Origin: Clostridiaceae bacterium
Lineage (GTDB): Bacteria; Bacillota; Clostridia; Peptostreptococcales; Tindalliaceae
Length of the DNA stretch: 64,000 nt
Assembly: GCA_011390155.1 (NCBI GenBank)
Contig: JAABSW010000001.1
Span: 184,953-248,952 of the forward strand
Direction: 5' to 3'
The notes under the pieces were generated by a model, which worked only from the letters and a program-made list of their open reading frames with translations, was not told where the DNA came from and made no database searches. This document shows, piece after piece, positions 42,592 to 52,067 of the stretch; position 1 is the stretch's first letter; every line of letters begins with the position of its first letter. The position numbers and the translations under genes were made by a program.

Positions 42592-43206
42592 ATGTCGAAA
42601 ATATTTCTGATGCGTCATGGACAAACAGTATGGAACCTGGAAAAGAGATTTCAGGGGAGTGGGGACTCGCCTTTAACAGTTGAAGGGAAACAACAGGCAA
42701 TGCTAGTGTCAAATAGATTGCAGAAATGTGACATTAAGGCAATCTACAGCAGCCCACGAAAACGTGCCATAGAAACTGCAACACCCATCGCTGAGTTACT
42801 TTGCTTATCTATTCATAAACATCCTGGATTAGGTGAAATTTCATTGGGTAATTGGGAAGGTAAAACCTATGAAGACATAAAAATCCATTACCCCTTAGAA
42901 TATCAAGCTTTTTTTCATGATCCAGCTTCATTTGCCGGAGTTAATGGAGGCGAATCACTGCTTCAAGTGAGGGAGCGAGCTGTGAAAGCACTGGAAGAAA
43001 TTGCATTTAATCATAAGGATAATAGTGTTTTAGTGATCAGTCATGCCATTACCATCAGGTTATTGTTGACATACTACATGAAAACATCGTTAAAAGAACT
43101 TTGGAAAGTGGCAGATATATCCCAAACCAGCCTATCTCAGATCGATTTCTCAGGGCAATTTCCTCAAGTAACCATGTTGGGTAACGTAGATCATTTGCAC
43201 AGTTGA
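42592..43206 (+). CDS. Histidine phosphatase family protein (phosphoglycerate-mutase-like)
   Basis: This 204-residue protein has the phosphohistidine motif FLMRHGQTVWN, RFQGSGDSPLT, the SSPRKRAIETA Arg motif, and the second catalytic His in LVISHAITIRLLL. Substrates in the family range from phosphoglycerate to alpha-ribazole phosphate and broad phosphate esters. The start follows AGAGGAGG, 12 bp after rarD, suggesting one transcript. It has no cobalamin-gene context for CobC. Confidence 0.9.
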   Translation: MSKIFLMRHGQTVWNLEKRFQGSGDSPLTVEGKQQAMLVSNRLQKCDIKAIYSSPRKRAIETATPIAELLCLSIHKHPGLGEISLGNWEGKTYEDIKIHYPLEYQAFFHDPASFAGVNGGESLLQVRERAVKALEEIAFNHKDNSVLVISHAITIRLLLTYYMKTSLKELWKVADISQTSLSQIDFSGQFPQVTMLGNVDHLHS

Positions 43207-43271
43207 AAAAGCTGTTAGACGGACGAGAAACCGGGTAATTGTATCATATAATGATGAAAGGGTGATGATGA

Positions 43272-43766
43272 ATGGCAGTTGAATTCAGCGCAGAAAAATT
43301 GTTACAGGTATTAGTGAGGAACGAGGCAAAGGTGGCTGAGCTGTATACTAATTTGGCTACTCAAATGGAAGTTGGTAAAGGTGCTAATCTGTTTCAGTTA
43401 TTAGCAGAAGACGAAAAAAGACATGAAAAAATTTATTCAGCTTTGCTTGAAAGATTACCAGATGGAGGAAAGGCAGAAGTGACTGAAGAGGACATGGCTT
43501 ATTTGGAATCATTGATGGAAAACGATATGTTCGCTGATGCGGAGCAATCCATGGAGAAAATAAAGGGAAAATATACAAAGGATGAAGCACTGGAAATTGC
43601 TGAAAAAGTTGAACGTGATGGCATTATGTATATTTATGAAATGCAGACATTATTCCCCGATTTGGCACCGAAGGAAATGAAAAAAATTCTGAATGAAGAG
43701 AGAAAACATCTGCAAGCTGTGCTTAGCAGAGGAATGGTAGATCTTGTTAAATACCTGCGATACTAA
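43272..43766 (+). CDS. Ferritin-like/rubrerythrin-like di-iron protein
   Basis: This 164-residue four-helix protein has the ferritin-like Glu/His pattern: NEAKVAELYTNLA, LAEDEKRHEKIYSALLE, VERDGIMYIYEM and ILNEERKHLQAVL. It lacks a rubredoxin domain. Such proteins store iron or reduce peroxide in anaerobes. The ATG follows GGGTGATG. A terminator is directly downstream. Confidence 0.85.
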   Translation: MAVEFSAEKLLQVLVRNEAKVAELYTNLATQMEVGKGANLFQLLAEDEKRHEKIYSALLERLPDGGKAEVTEEDMAYLESLMENDMFADAEQSMEKIKGKYTKDEALEIAEKVERDGIMYIYEMQTLFPDLAPKEMKKILNEERKHLQAVLSRGMVDLVKYLRY

Positions 43767-43777
43767 AGCTATTTGTC

Positions 43778-43815
43778 CAGCTCCCTTTGCTCATGGTAAA
43801 GGGAGCTATTTTTCT
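43778..43815 (+). terminator. Terminator after the ferritin-like gene
   Basis: AGCTCCCTTT (43779-43788) pairs with AAAGGGAGCT (43798-43807), then a T-rich tail ATTTTT. Confidence 0.9.
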
Positions 43816-43852
43816 GTGAATTATATGATCACACTTGATGGGAGCGATTACA

Positions 43853-45352
43853 ATGAGTAAACTTATCATGGTGTTTGACCAAGGCACAACCAGTTCACGA
43901 GCTGTGTTGTTTAATAGGGCTGGAGAAGTCGTGGCTATCGCACAAAAGGAATTGAACCTTATATACCCACAACCAGGGTGGGTGGAACAGGATCCTTCTG
44001 AAATTTGGGCAACACAGATGGGTGTTGCTGGCGAGGTGATACAACGTGGGGACGCCAAGCCAGCAGATATTCTTGGGATTGGGATCACCAATCAAAGGGA
44101 AACAACAATATTATGGGATAGAAACACAGGTAAACCTTTCATGAATGCCATCAACTGGCAATGCAGGAGGTCTGCAAATATATGTGAAGAGTTAAAAGAA
44201 TTAGGCTGGGAAGACCGGATAAAAGAAAAAACAGGGTTATTACCAGATGCATATTTTTCAGCGACAAAAATTGCGTGGGCCTTTCGCCAAAACCCAAAGT
44301 TAAAGCAGAAAGCGGAAAAAGGGGATCTTTGTTTTGGTACTGTGGACAGTTGGTTAATGTGGAATCTGACCAAAGGAAAGAAACACATAACAGATGAAAC
44401 CAATGCTTCCAGAACAATGCTTTACAATATACATAAGCGGCAATGGGATAAAGATTTACTACACTTATTTGATTTGCCAGAAAGCATACTGCCTGAGGTG
44501 GTGCCTTCTCTGGGTGTCATGGCAGAAACTGATGCAGGTTACTTTGGTGGGCAGGCACTGCCCATCGCCGGGGTTGCTGGTGATCAGCAGGCTGCTCTGT
44601 TTGGTCAGGTTTGCTTTGAACAGGGCGAAGCAAAGAATACCTATGGAACTGGATGTTTTATGTTGATGAACACCGGGGAGCACCCGGTAAATTCGAACAA
44701 AGGCTTATTATCAACCATTGCATGGTCAGATGATACTTCGGTCAATTATGCCCTGGAAGGAAGTATTTTTAATGCAGGGACAGTGGTTCAGTGGATGAGA
44801 GACGAATTGAAAATGATCAGCAATGCTGCAGAATCAGAATTACTGGCCCAATCAGTCAGTGATACCAATGGTGTCTATTTCGTGCCTGCTTTTACCGGTC
44901 TTGGTGCGCCTCTATGGGATATGTATGCCAGAGGCATGATCATCGGTTTAACACGTGACACAAAAACAGCACATATTGTGCGGGCTGGATTGGAAGCCAT
45001 TGCATATCAAACAAAAGATGTTTTGGAACTCATGGAAGAAGAAGCAGGAATTCGGCTTAAATCTTTACGGACAGATGGGGGTGCCTCATCCAATGATTTT
45101 CTCATGCAATTTCAAGCGGATGTCCTTAACCGGAAAGTGTTGAGATCCACGATACAGGAAACAACAGCATTGGGCGCTGCTTATATGGCTGGTATAGCAC
45201 TTGGTTTCTGGAAAAATAAGGAAGAAATAAAAAAACTATGGAAACATGATAAAGAGTTTAATCCAATGTTAAAGGAGAAAGAACGGGATAAACTAATTCG
45301 GGGATGGAATAAAGCAGTAAAACGGTCATTAAGATGGGAAATTGAAGAATAA
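43853..45352 (+). CDS. glpK: Glycerol kinase
   Basis: This 499-residue FGGY-family kinase phosphorylates glycerol to sn-glycerol 3-phosphate. Motifs: MVFDQGTTSSRAVLFN at the N-terminus, NWQCRRSANICEEL (glycerol pocket), GVAGDQQAALFGQ, and GTGCFMLMNTGEHPVNS, all matching bona fide GlpK. ATG 43853 after GGGAG is preferred over in-frame 43835. No glpF or glpD is adjacent. The lipoteichoic-acid and phospholipid genes nearby could use its product, which is inference. Confidence 0.95.
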   Translation: MSKLIMVFDQGTTSSRAVLFNRAGEVVAIAQKELNLIYPQPGWVEQDPSEIWATQMGVAGEVIQRGDAKPADILGIGITNQRETTILWDRNTGKPFMNAINWQCRRSANICEELKELGWEDRIKEKTGLLPDAYFSATKIAWAFRQNPKLKQKAEKGDLCFGTVDSWLMWNLTKGKKHITDETNASRTMLYNIHKRQWDKDLLHLFDLPESILPEVVPSLGVMAETDAGYFGGQALPIAGVAGDQQAALFGQVCFEQGEAKNTYGTGCFMLMNTGEHPVNSNKGLLSTIAWSDDTSVNYALEGSIFNAGTVVQWMRDELKMISNAAESELLAQSVSDTNGVYFVPAFTGLGAPLWDMYARGMIIGLTRDTKTAHIVRAGLEAIAYQTKDVLELMEEEAGIRLKSLRTDGGASSNDFLMQFQADVLNRKVLRSTIQETTALGAAYMAGIALGFWKNKEEIKKLWKHDKEFNPMLKEKERDKLIRGWNKAVKRSLRWEIEE

Positions 45353-45385
45353 AAAACGAGGTTTCAGGATTATTCTGAAACCTCG
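45351..45385 (-). terminator. Terminator of the DUF3798 ABC operon
   Basis: CGAGGTTTCAG (45357-45367) and CTGAAACCTCG (45375-45385) form an 11-bp stem. The A-run 45351-45356 gives a U-tract on the minus strand; the plus strand has none, so it chiefly ends the ABC operon. Confidence 0.85.
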
Positions 45386-45416
45386 CCGCGTTTAATCGAG
45401 TATAGAGCAACTTGTA

Positions 45417-46709
45417 TTATTGTTGGCTAAGTCTTCTTCTGCCTTCAATTTGTTTCCGCCATGCATGCATGACAAGTGATACACCAATAACACCATATGC
45501 CACAAATACACGGAAATATTCACCAAGTTGGGCATCGCCAAATAGATTTCTGCCTGCCAAAGGTGAAACGATGAACAAGGTGTGGAACAGGAAAGTTCCC
45601 AAAAGGGCATGGCTGATTTTTGCGTTGGTGACAGAAGCGCCGCCAATCAATAATGCTGCCACTGAATAGAAACCAATTTGTTCATGACTTCCATAGGTGC
45701 TGAAAGTTCCCAGGTTTTGCAGAAAGATTAAATGACCCCAGGATGCGAAGACCGTGGATAAGATCATTGCAGTTAACCGGGTGTTGTCAGAATGAATACC
45801 GGAAACACCTGCAATATGTCTGTCTTGGCCAACTGTTCGAAAATCCTGTCCAAGTTTTGTCCGTGCAAAATAGGTGGTGAAGATGCACATTAGTGCAATC
45901 AGGATCACTGTCAGCATGGGCACTGTGATCATGTTAATGTAGGATGATCCGCTTCTGATGTAAAGCAACCAGGCAATAAAGGCGACCCCGGTGGCACCGG
46001 ATAGAAGATACTTCTTTTGTCTTGGTTTTTGTGCCAGGGTAGGAATCCCTTTGATGTAGCGATACACTGCATGAAGGATTGTGGCAACCCCAAAAGCCAT
46101 ACCTGCCATTGTGAAGGGTAGTTTCCAAACATCATCAATGGCATATCGCATGCCGCCTGCCAGGTCAATGGTGGTTCTGAGGCCCACACCGGAGCTTAGT
46201 ACCAGTGTTTCGTTGTTAAATGGGATCACTGAACCGATGAGGATTAGGAAGATCAGCTGATAAATACCATTGGAGAAGAATCCTAAAATCAAACCGCCGA
46301 TCATTTCCTGACCTTTTGTTTTGTTAAAGAGTTTACCTGTCAAATAGCCCAGGCCCATGGCAAGGGGTGTTGTTAAGATCACTGTTAGCCCAATGCCCGG
46401 CATGCCAACCACTCCCCAATGGGTGACAAAGATGATGGCCGCCTGGGCACACATGGCTCCCAGAACAATGGCAAAATTAAGTCCCATCCCTGCCATAACA
46501 GGCAAGAGAAGTGCCAGTACCAGAAAACTATTTCTCACCAAACGGGAGATAATAGAGTTAATCAAAAAGCCAAAGGTGAGACCTGAATAATAGAAACCTA
46601 TGACACAGAGAATAATAAAGAACACTGTAACCATGTTATGAACCAGGCTTTTTTTGATTTTTTGAACTAAACTCAGTTCTGGTGGGGTTACTCTAATATT
46701 TGCATCCAC
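45417..46709 (-). CDS. ABC transporter permease (BPD_transp_2 type), 430 residues
   Basis: This membrane protein of about ten helices is of the RbsC/BMP-type permease family, with GLRTTIDLAGGMRYAID, KLGQDFRTVGQDRHIAGVSG (the cytoplasmic EAA-like coupling segment) and VAALLIGGASVTNAKI. It is longer than usual (about 310-350) through an N-terminal soluble/membrane extension and central insertion. Its start abuts the stop of the second permease gene (one shared base). The pair probably forms a heterodimeric channel with the double ATPase and DUF3798 lipoprotein. Confidence 0.88.
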   Translation of the reverse strand: MDANIRVTPPELSLVQKIKKSLVHNMVTVFFIILCVIGFYYSGLTFGFLINSIISRLVRNSFLVLALLLPVMAGMGLNFAIVLGAMCAQAAIIFVTHWGVVGMPGIGLTVILTTPLAMGLGYLTGKLFNKTKGQEMIGGLILGFFSNGIYQLIFLILIGSVIPFNNETLVLSSGVGLRTTIDLAGGMRYAIDDVWKLPFTMAGMAFGVATILHAVYRYIKGIPTLAQKPRQKKYLLSGATGVAFIAWLLYIRSGSSYINMITVPMLTVILIALMCIFTTYFARTKLGQDFRTVGQDRHIAGVSGIHSDNTRLTAMILSTVFASWGHLIFLQNLGTFSTYGSHEQIGFYSVAALLIGGASVTNAKISHALLGTFLFHTLFIVSPLAGRNLFGDAQLGEYFRVFVAYGVIGVSLVMHAWRKQIEGRRRLSQQ

Positions 46710-47749
46710 TATTCTCCACCTCCAATCTGAGTTAACGCATACAAGATGATGCCGTTACTGATGACAATCCGTGCAATTTCCGCCAAACTGCTAACATCTG
46801 CCAAAATTTTATTAGCTACCGGAAGCGAAACAACCAGGAGTGACTGGAATAGTAAAGTACCAATAATAACATTGGTAATGTTGGCTTTTTTAATGGAGGC
46901 GCCACCAATCAGTACAGCTGCAACAGCTGCAAAGCTCATGAACATGGGTGCCTGGTACAATTGGATAAAACCGAAACTTTGGCTGTACACCACAATACCA
47001 ACCGCACTTAAAGCCGTTGACAGCATGGTACCTGTCACACGCATGCGGTTCACGTTAATGCCTGAAGCAGTGGCAAATTTGGGATTATCTCCTGCAGCAA
47101 TCATTGCCACGCCCGTACGGGTACGTAAATAAGCCCATACAAGGAAGCAGAAGAAGAGCATAAACAACAGCAGTCCTGTGGGCACTGTCACATTCATGAT
47201 ATTGAAAGAACCCCAGTCATTTAGAAGTCTTTCATAACGACCCTGTAACGTAATGGTGGTCCGCAAACCTGTGCCGATGGGCCACCGCATGTCCTCGCTT
47301 GTAAAAGGAAGCACAAGCCAACCGATGCTCATTAAGGATACAATAGAGAAGCCAACATATGTAGCGATTGTCATCTCTGAACCTTTAACACGGTTAAGCA
47401 ACAATCCATAGAAATAACCAGCCACCAGTGCCAACGGAATGCTGATGGCGACGGCGGTGAAAAAGGCTGTAAATCCGGTTAGATTAAACTGGATGGCTAA
47501 CAATCCACCGAGAAGGCCGCACACAATACCGATAGGAATACCAAAATTAAGGCCAATACCTGCCAAAATGCCAGGGACCATGGAAAGAACCAGGATGCCA
47601 TTCATACCAGTACGCACCAAGGCATCTGAAATGAGATCGGTGATAGGAATCTCCAGCATAATTGCAGCAACGCATAGAAGCAATAAGAATGCAACAATGA
47701 TGATCCGTGGAAGTCCAAACCGGTCAACAAACTCTTTGATTTTATTCAT
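46709..47749 (-). CDS. ABC transporter permease (BPD_transp_2 type), 346 residues
   Basis: This second permease shares the layout of its neighbour: GTGLRTTITLQGRYERLL, TGVAMIAAGDNPKFATASGI (coupling loop) and FAAVAAVLIGGASIKKANI. Its start overlaps the end of the ATPase gene by 8 bp. The parallel segments GLRTTI and IGGAS in both permeases show that they are paralogues arising by duplication. A GGAGGTG site lies in the ATPase gene end. Confidence 0.9.
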   Translation of the reverse strand: MNKIKEFVDRFGLPRIIIVAFLLLLCVAAIMLEIPITDLISDALVRTGMNGILVLSMVPGILAGIGLNFGIPIGIVCGLLGGLLAIQFNLTGFTAFFTAVAISIPLALVAGYFYGLLLNRVKGSEMTIATYVGFSIVSLMSIGWLVLPFTSEDMRWPIGTGLRTTITLQGRYERLLNDWGSFNIMNVTVPTGLLLFMLFFCFLVWAYLRTRTGVAMIAAGDNPKFATASGINVNRMRVTGTMLSTALSAVGIVVYSQSFGFIQLYQAPMFMSFAAVAAVLIGGASIKKANITNVIIGTLLFQSLLVVSLPVANKILADVSSLAEIARIVISNGIILYALTQIGGGE

Positions 47750-49364
47750 CTGCCTTCACCTCCCTGCCTTTAACCTTATGGTATTCGCCAGCCATCATCA
47801 AACCAAAATCAACATCACTGGCATTTGGTGGTAAAATGCCTTCTAGTTTACCTTCATTGATGATAGCGATTCGGTGGGAAATCATTCTTAATTCCGCCAA
47901 TTCACTGGATGTCATGATGATGGTCATCCCATGCTCTTTGTTAAGCTGCACAAGTGTGTCCAGTACAAGTTTTTTGGCGCCTACATCAATGCCGCGGGTA
48001 GGTTCTGATACAAACAAGACCTTAGGGTTGAGGGTTAATGCACGGGCAATACATACTTTTTGTTGATTACCGCCACTGAGTCGTCGTGTGATCTGTTGAG
48101 GTCCTGTACAGCGAATATCCAACTCTTCAATCATTTTAAGGGCGTGTTGACGAATTCGGTTATTCTCACGTTGTGACAAGGGTCCGTACTGTTTTAAGAA
48201 TTGACGCTGGATCTGCATGGCAGTAATGACAATGTTCAGTTCAATTGAAGTGTCCAGTAGTAAACCAATGCCCCTGCGGTCTTCGGATACGAAGGCCAAT
48301 CCCTGTTTCAATGCCTTTTCAGGATTGTTCAGGATAACTTCTTTTCCATCCAACATTACGCTGCCTTCGGATTCATAAAGACCCATAATTCCATTGGCAA
48401 GACCAATCTTCCCCTGTCCTGCCAGACCGCCGACCCCCAGGATTTCGCCGTCCAGGATATCAAGGCTTATACCTTTCACAACCTCGCCAGGCATGTCAAC
48501 ATAAAGGTCTTTGATTTCAAGTTTAACTTTTTTATCGGTAGATGTATCAACTTCAGCTGTGGTCATTTTAATTTCCCGGCCCACCATCAGGTTGGCCATT
48601 TCAAATACATCAGTGTCTTCAATGTTCTTTGTGGCGACGTGTTGTCCATCCCGTAAAACCGTAATACGATCAGCGACACGTTTCACTTCATCAAGGCGGT
48701 GAGTGATAAATAAAATAGCAATACCTTCAGAAGCGATCATTCTCATTGTTTCCAGTAACCTGTCAGCATCAGTCTCTGTCAGTACAGCCGTTGGCTCATC
48801 AAAGACCAACACTTTAAGGTTTTCTTTATCCAGCTCCCTTGCGATTTCCACGAACTGCATGAAACTGACAGGTAGCCCGGCAACTTTCACCCATTCCTCA
48901 ATGTTTAAACCTAGTTTATCAAGAGCTTTACGTGCATCTTTATTCATTGCATCAAAATCCAGGATTTCCAATCTTTTTCCGGCAATGCGGCTTAGAAGTC
49001 CGGGGTTTGTGATTTCTCGGTTTAATTTAATGTTTTCAGTAATGCTGTAGCCGGGTATCAACATGAACTCCTGGTGAACCATGCCAATGCCTTTGTGCAT
49101 GGCTTCCACTGGTGAAGTAATAAATGTTTCTTCTCCATCCACAACTACCTGGCCTTCAAAGCCACCTGTATTGTGAATGACTGACATTCCAAACAGAATG
49201 TTCATCAACGTTGATTTTCCAGCACCGTTCTCTCCCAGAACTGCGTGAATTTCACCAGGCTTAAGTTGCAAATTAATGCCGCCTAGAACCCTGGTGCCAT
49301 AGTATACTTTCCCGATATCACGCATGTCCAAGACATAATGATCGTTCTTATGATCCGTGTTCAA
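47742..49364 (-). CDS. ABC transporter ATP-binding protein with two ABC domains
   Basis: This 540-residue protein has two fused ABC cassettes as in RbsA/BMP-transporter ATPases. The first has Walker A GENGAGKSTLMNILF, Walker B VLVFDEPTAVLTE; the second has degenerate Walker A GLAGQGKIGLANGI and signature RRLSGGNQQKVCIARAL with VLFVSEPTRGIDVGAKK. The second ATP site is therefore likely inactive, as usual in this family. It lies after the substrate-binding gene, separated by a 14-bp stem-loop. Confidence 0.94.
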   Translation of the reverse strand: MNTDHKNDHYVLDMRDIGKVYYGTRVLGGINLQLKPGEIHAVLGENGAGKSTLMNILFGMSVIHNTGGFEGQVVVDGEETFITSPVEAMHKGIGMVHQEFMLIPGYSITENIKLNREITNPGLLSRIAGKRLEILDFDAMNKDARKALDKLGLNIEEWVKVAGLPVSFMQFVEIARELDKENLKVLVFDEPTAVLTETDADRLLETMRMIASEGIAILFITHRLDEVKRVADRITVLRDGQHVATKNIEDTDVFEMANLMVGREIKMTTAEVDTSTDKKVKLEIKDLYVDMPGEVVKGISLDILDGEILGVGGLAGQGKIGLANGIMGLYESEGSVMLDGKEVILNNPEKALKQGLAFVSEDRRGIGLLLDTSIELNIVITAMQIQRQFLKQYGPLSQRENNRIRQHALKMIEELDIRCTGPQQITRRLSGGNQQKVCIARALTLNPKVLFVSEPTRGIDVGAKKLVLDTLVQLNKEHGMTIIMTSSELAELRMISHRIAIINEGKLEGILPPNASDVDFGLMMAGEYHKVKGREVKADE

Positions 49365-49406
49365 AAGACTATTCCCTCCTTTGCAAAAATGTCAGAGAAT
49401 GACATG

Positions 49407-49440
49407 ACAGTGTGCAAGGCATCATGCCTTGCACACTGTT
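49407..49440 (-). other. Intercistronic stem-loop between SBP and ATPase genes
   Basis: A perfect 14-bp hairpin (ACAGTGTGCAAGGC with GCCTTGCACACTGT, 5-nt loop). It has no adequate U-tract on the minus strand, so it looks like a processing/stabilising element that gives more SBP than ATPase mRNA. Confidence 0.6.
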
Positions 49441-49495
49441 TGAAAATACTCTATTCTTAATAACTATTCAGGCTGAAATACTTATGTTTGTTAAC

Positions 49496-50662
49496 CTAAA
49501 ATACGATAGGGGCTCCTAAATACAAGAAGTAGTTGTCATAGTCACCGTAGTTTTCCAGCACGATTTCGCCACCGGCTACTTCGCTCATGATTTCTGTCAA
49601 CACAGCTTCATCAGCTTTACCATCGGTTTCGCCCTCAAGGTAAGCAATAGCATATTTAACGCCAGCTTCAACGTACATCATGTTAACAGGAACTGACCAC
49701 GTTGCAACGCGTCCAGCCATTTCAGCTTCTTCACATTTGGCTTCAATTTCGCTTAAGATATAATCCAGGTCGCCAGCTTTGTCTTCAGGAACAGAAATAC
49801 CCAAAGCTGCTGGTAAGGCATGGTAAGGTGATGGGCAGCACTGTACAGGGTAAATAGCGCCTGTTTCTACAGTCTGACGAATCATAGGTTCCATCATGGA
49901 GCAGTTTGTACCAAAGAAAGCGGTATTGGTACCATATTCAGCAACTTTACGTGGAACGTCTTCCATGATGAATTGCTGTGTTCCTGGGACGCCGGCATCG
50001 CCGGTTGGGTCTGGTGCGTCTTCTTCTACAAATGCAAGACCAATACTTTCAGCGGCTTCCTTCATTAAGTCGCGTCGAGCTGCCAGCATTTCATAAGACA
50101 TATGACGTGGGAAAGAGTAGTGAACGAGTGTTTCTGCACCCATGTCTTTGGCTTGTTGTGCAATTTGAGCACCACGAGCCAAGTCGTTGGTTTGCATGAT
50201 CACATCGCCGTATCCTGCGATAACGTCTGGGTCTTCACCGGGAACGCCCAAAACAATAAGGATATCGTCTCTGATTTCACGAACGCGTCCAACTGCTGCA
50301 GCGGCACCAGGTACGGCCTGAACCATAACGATGGCTTTCACGTCAGGATCTGAAGCCATGGCCATCATGTTGGTGATGGTGGTTTCCTGCTCCTGCATGA
50401 AACGGTCAGGATAGGTTGACAGCACAATCATGTCACCGTAGACTTCCTTCATGTTCTCAGCCGCTCTGAATTCTTCTTCACCCTGAGAAACGGTACCAGT
50501 CATGACACCAATTTTATAGGAAGTTTCTTCTGCAACTTCTTCAGCAGGTGCTTCTGCAGCCCCTTCAGCTGGTTCTTCGGCTGGAGCTGGCTCAGGGCTT
50601 CCACAGGCTGCTAAACTAACCAACATAACTAAGGCTAATAATAAAGCGATACTTTTTTTCAA
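49496..50662 (-). CDS. DUF3798 ABC substrate-binding lipoprotein
   Basis: This 388-residue lipoprotein has a signal peptide ending LVSLAAC (Cys20), an Ala/Glu/Pro-rich linker, and a periplasmic-binding-protein-like domain: YKIGVMTGTVSQGEEEF, VPGAAAAVGRVREIRDDI and TAFFGTNCSMMEPMIRQ. It appears to be DUF3798, which occurs with CUT2/BMP-like ABC systems; ligand unknown. The start is TTG 50662, 7 nt after AGGGAGG. It heads a four-gene importer operon with a promoter at 50846-50874 and a long leader. Confidence 0.85.
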   Translation of the reverse strand: MKKSIALLLALVMLVSLAACGSPEPAPAEEPAEGAAEAPAEEVAEETSYKIGVMTGTVSQGEEEFRAAENMKEVYGDMIVLSTYPDRFMQEQETTITNMMAMASDPDVKAIVMVQAVPGAAAAVGRVREIRDDILIVLGVPGEDPDVIAGYGDVIMQTNDLARGAQIAQQAKDMGAETLVHYSFPRHMSYEMLAARRDLMKEAAESIGLAFVEEDAPDPTGDAGVPGTQQFIMEDVPRKVAEYGTNTAFFGTNCSMMEPMIRQTVETGAIYPVQCCPSPYHALPAALGISVPEDKAGDLDYILSEIEAKCEEAEMAGRVATWSVPVNMMYVEAGVKYAIAYLEGETDGKADEAVLTEIMSEVAGGEIVLENYGDYDNYFLYLGAPIVF

Positions 50663-50845
50663 ATTAAATCCTCCCTTTTGTGTGCTTATCAATTTCTTTT
50701 TAAATCGGATGGGTAAAGACTAACGATGGCATTCCTCCTCTCGCAGTAATGCATAGCAGCATATATGCAGGAAATTGCAGTTAACCCGACATAATTCGAA
50801 ATGTGTCCAAACTCAAGGGGTTGAACCAACTCCCTGCTTCATAGA

Positions 50846-50874
50846 ATTATACTTGACCAAAGAATAAAATGCAA
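50846..50874 (-). promoter_or_regulatory. Promoter of the DUF3798 ABC operon
   Basis: On the minus strand: TTGCAT (50869-50874), 17-nt spacer, TATAAT (50846-50851). The resulting leader is about 175 nt. Between 50663 and 51104 I see no other gene; the leader has possible hairpins but no riboswitch class I can name. Confidence 0.75.
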
Positions 50875-51104
50875 GAAAATTCTACGCATTTACACAGTAC
50901 AGCAAGATATTGCAATAGGTACGATGAAAACAAGAAATAAGGCTAATATACAGTAAGGTATAAAACTAAACATATAAAAACGTCAATATATAGTGACCGT
51001 GCTTAGATATAAACATTGTGTCCACAATCATATTTCGTTATACTTTAGACTATACAAGTTAATTTTATAGGAAACTACAAGAATGATTGAGAGGGATCAG
51101 GTTA

Positions 51105-52007
51105 ATGAGCATTGTTATAGTTGACCGACGGACAGGAGAAAAAATTGAGGAAGTCGTTGCTGGTGAATCATTTCTAAAATGGAGTTGTCAGACAAAAGTT
51201 GGCAGATCATTCATGAAGTTAGTTGGAAGCAAAAGAAATTTGTCATTGCTGATGGGGTGTTACCAGAGTTCGCGATTAAGTAAAGGTCAGATAAACAGCT
51301 TTGTTAAGAAGATGGAAATTAATATGGAAGAAGCTGAACGTTCTAAGATATCTGAATACAAGTCTTTCAACGATTTTTTTACACGCAAACTGAAACCTGG
51401 AACAAGGTTTATTGATAAGGCTGAAGATGTTGTCATATCACCTGTGGATGGAAGAATTCTGGCGTATCAAAATCTGCAAGAATATCAAATGTTACAAGTA
51501 AAAGGTAAGTATTTTTCAATAAAAGAACTGCTTGCAGATGCAGCGAATGCAGAACAGTTTAAAAACGGCAGTTGTATTGTGGCACGTTTGAACCCGGCAG
51601 ACTATCATCGATTTCATTTTCCTATTACCTGTATACCTGGGAAATACCAGGTGATTGAAGGGCGGTACTACTCTGTCAATCCCATGTCCCTTGAATCTGT
51701 TGATGAAGTGTATTGTAAGAATGTGAGACACATAAGCTTTTTAATGGGTGAAGAATTTGGGACAATGTACATGGTGGAAGTGGGAGCAACAATGGTTGGT
51801 AGTGTTGTGCAGACTTATGAACCAGGCTTTTTAGTAAAAAAAGGGGAAGAAAAAGGGTGTTTTCAATTCGGTGGGTCTACTGTCATATTGCTCTTTAAGC
51901 CAGATCAAATAACACTGGATGCTGACCTGATTGTTAATACAAAGAATGGATTTGAAACACTGGTAAAAATGGGAGAGTCAATTGGTAAAATTAAAGACGT
52001 CGAATAA
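51105..52007 (+). CDS. psd: Phosphatidylserine decarboxylase proenzyme (PSD type II)
   Basis: This 300-residue proenzyme decarboxylates phosphatidylserine to phosphatidylethanolamine after self-cleavage at the Ser of GGST (Ser258). The small alpha subunit would begin there. Other motifs are FFTRKLKPGTRF, DVVISPVDGRIL and RLNPADYHRFHFP, with the conserved His. ATG 51105 with GAGGG is preferred to 51087. No pssA is next to it. It is divergent from the DUF3798 operon. Confidence 0.94.
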   Translation: MSIVIVDRRTGEKIEEVVAGESFLKWSCQTKVGRSFMKLVGSKRNLSLLMGCYQSSRLSKGQINSFVKKMEINMEEAERSKISEYKSFNDFFTRKLKPGTRFIDKAEDVVISPVDGRILAYQNLQEYQMLQVKGKYFSIKELLADAANAEQFKNGSCIVARLNPADYHRFHFPITCIPGKYQVIEGRYYSVNPMSLESVDEVYCKNVRHISFLMGEEFGTMYMVEVGATMVGSVVQTYEPGFLVKKGEEKGCFQFGGSTVILLFKPDQITLDADLIVNTKNGFETLVKMGESIGKIKDVE

Positions 52008-52067
52008 TCAACGACGATTTTGTCATTGATCATTTCAACGCCTTCGAAAAGATTTTTAAAATGTCGG

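Noticed and set aside
46746-47834. Plus-strand ORFs opposite the ABC permease genes
   Set aside because: Shadows of membrane-protein codons (Ala/Thr/Met-rich), no start signals.
49407-49440. 14-bp hairpin as a transcription terminator
   Set aside because: No adequate U-tract on either strand and the operon genes continue beyond it.
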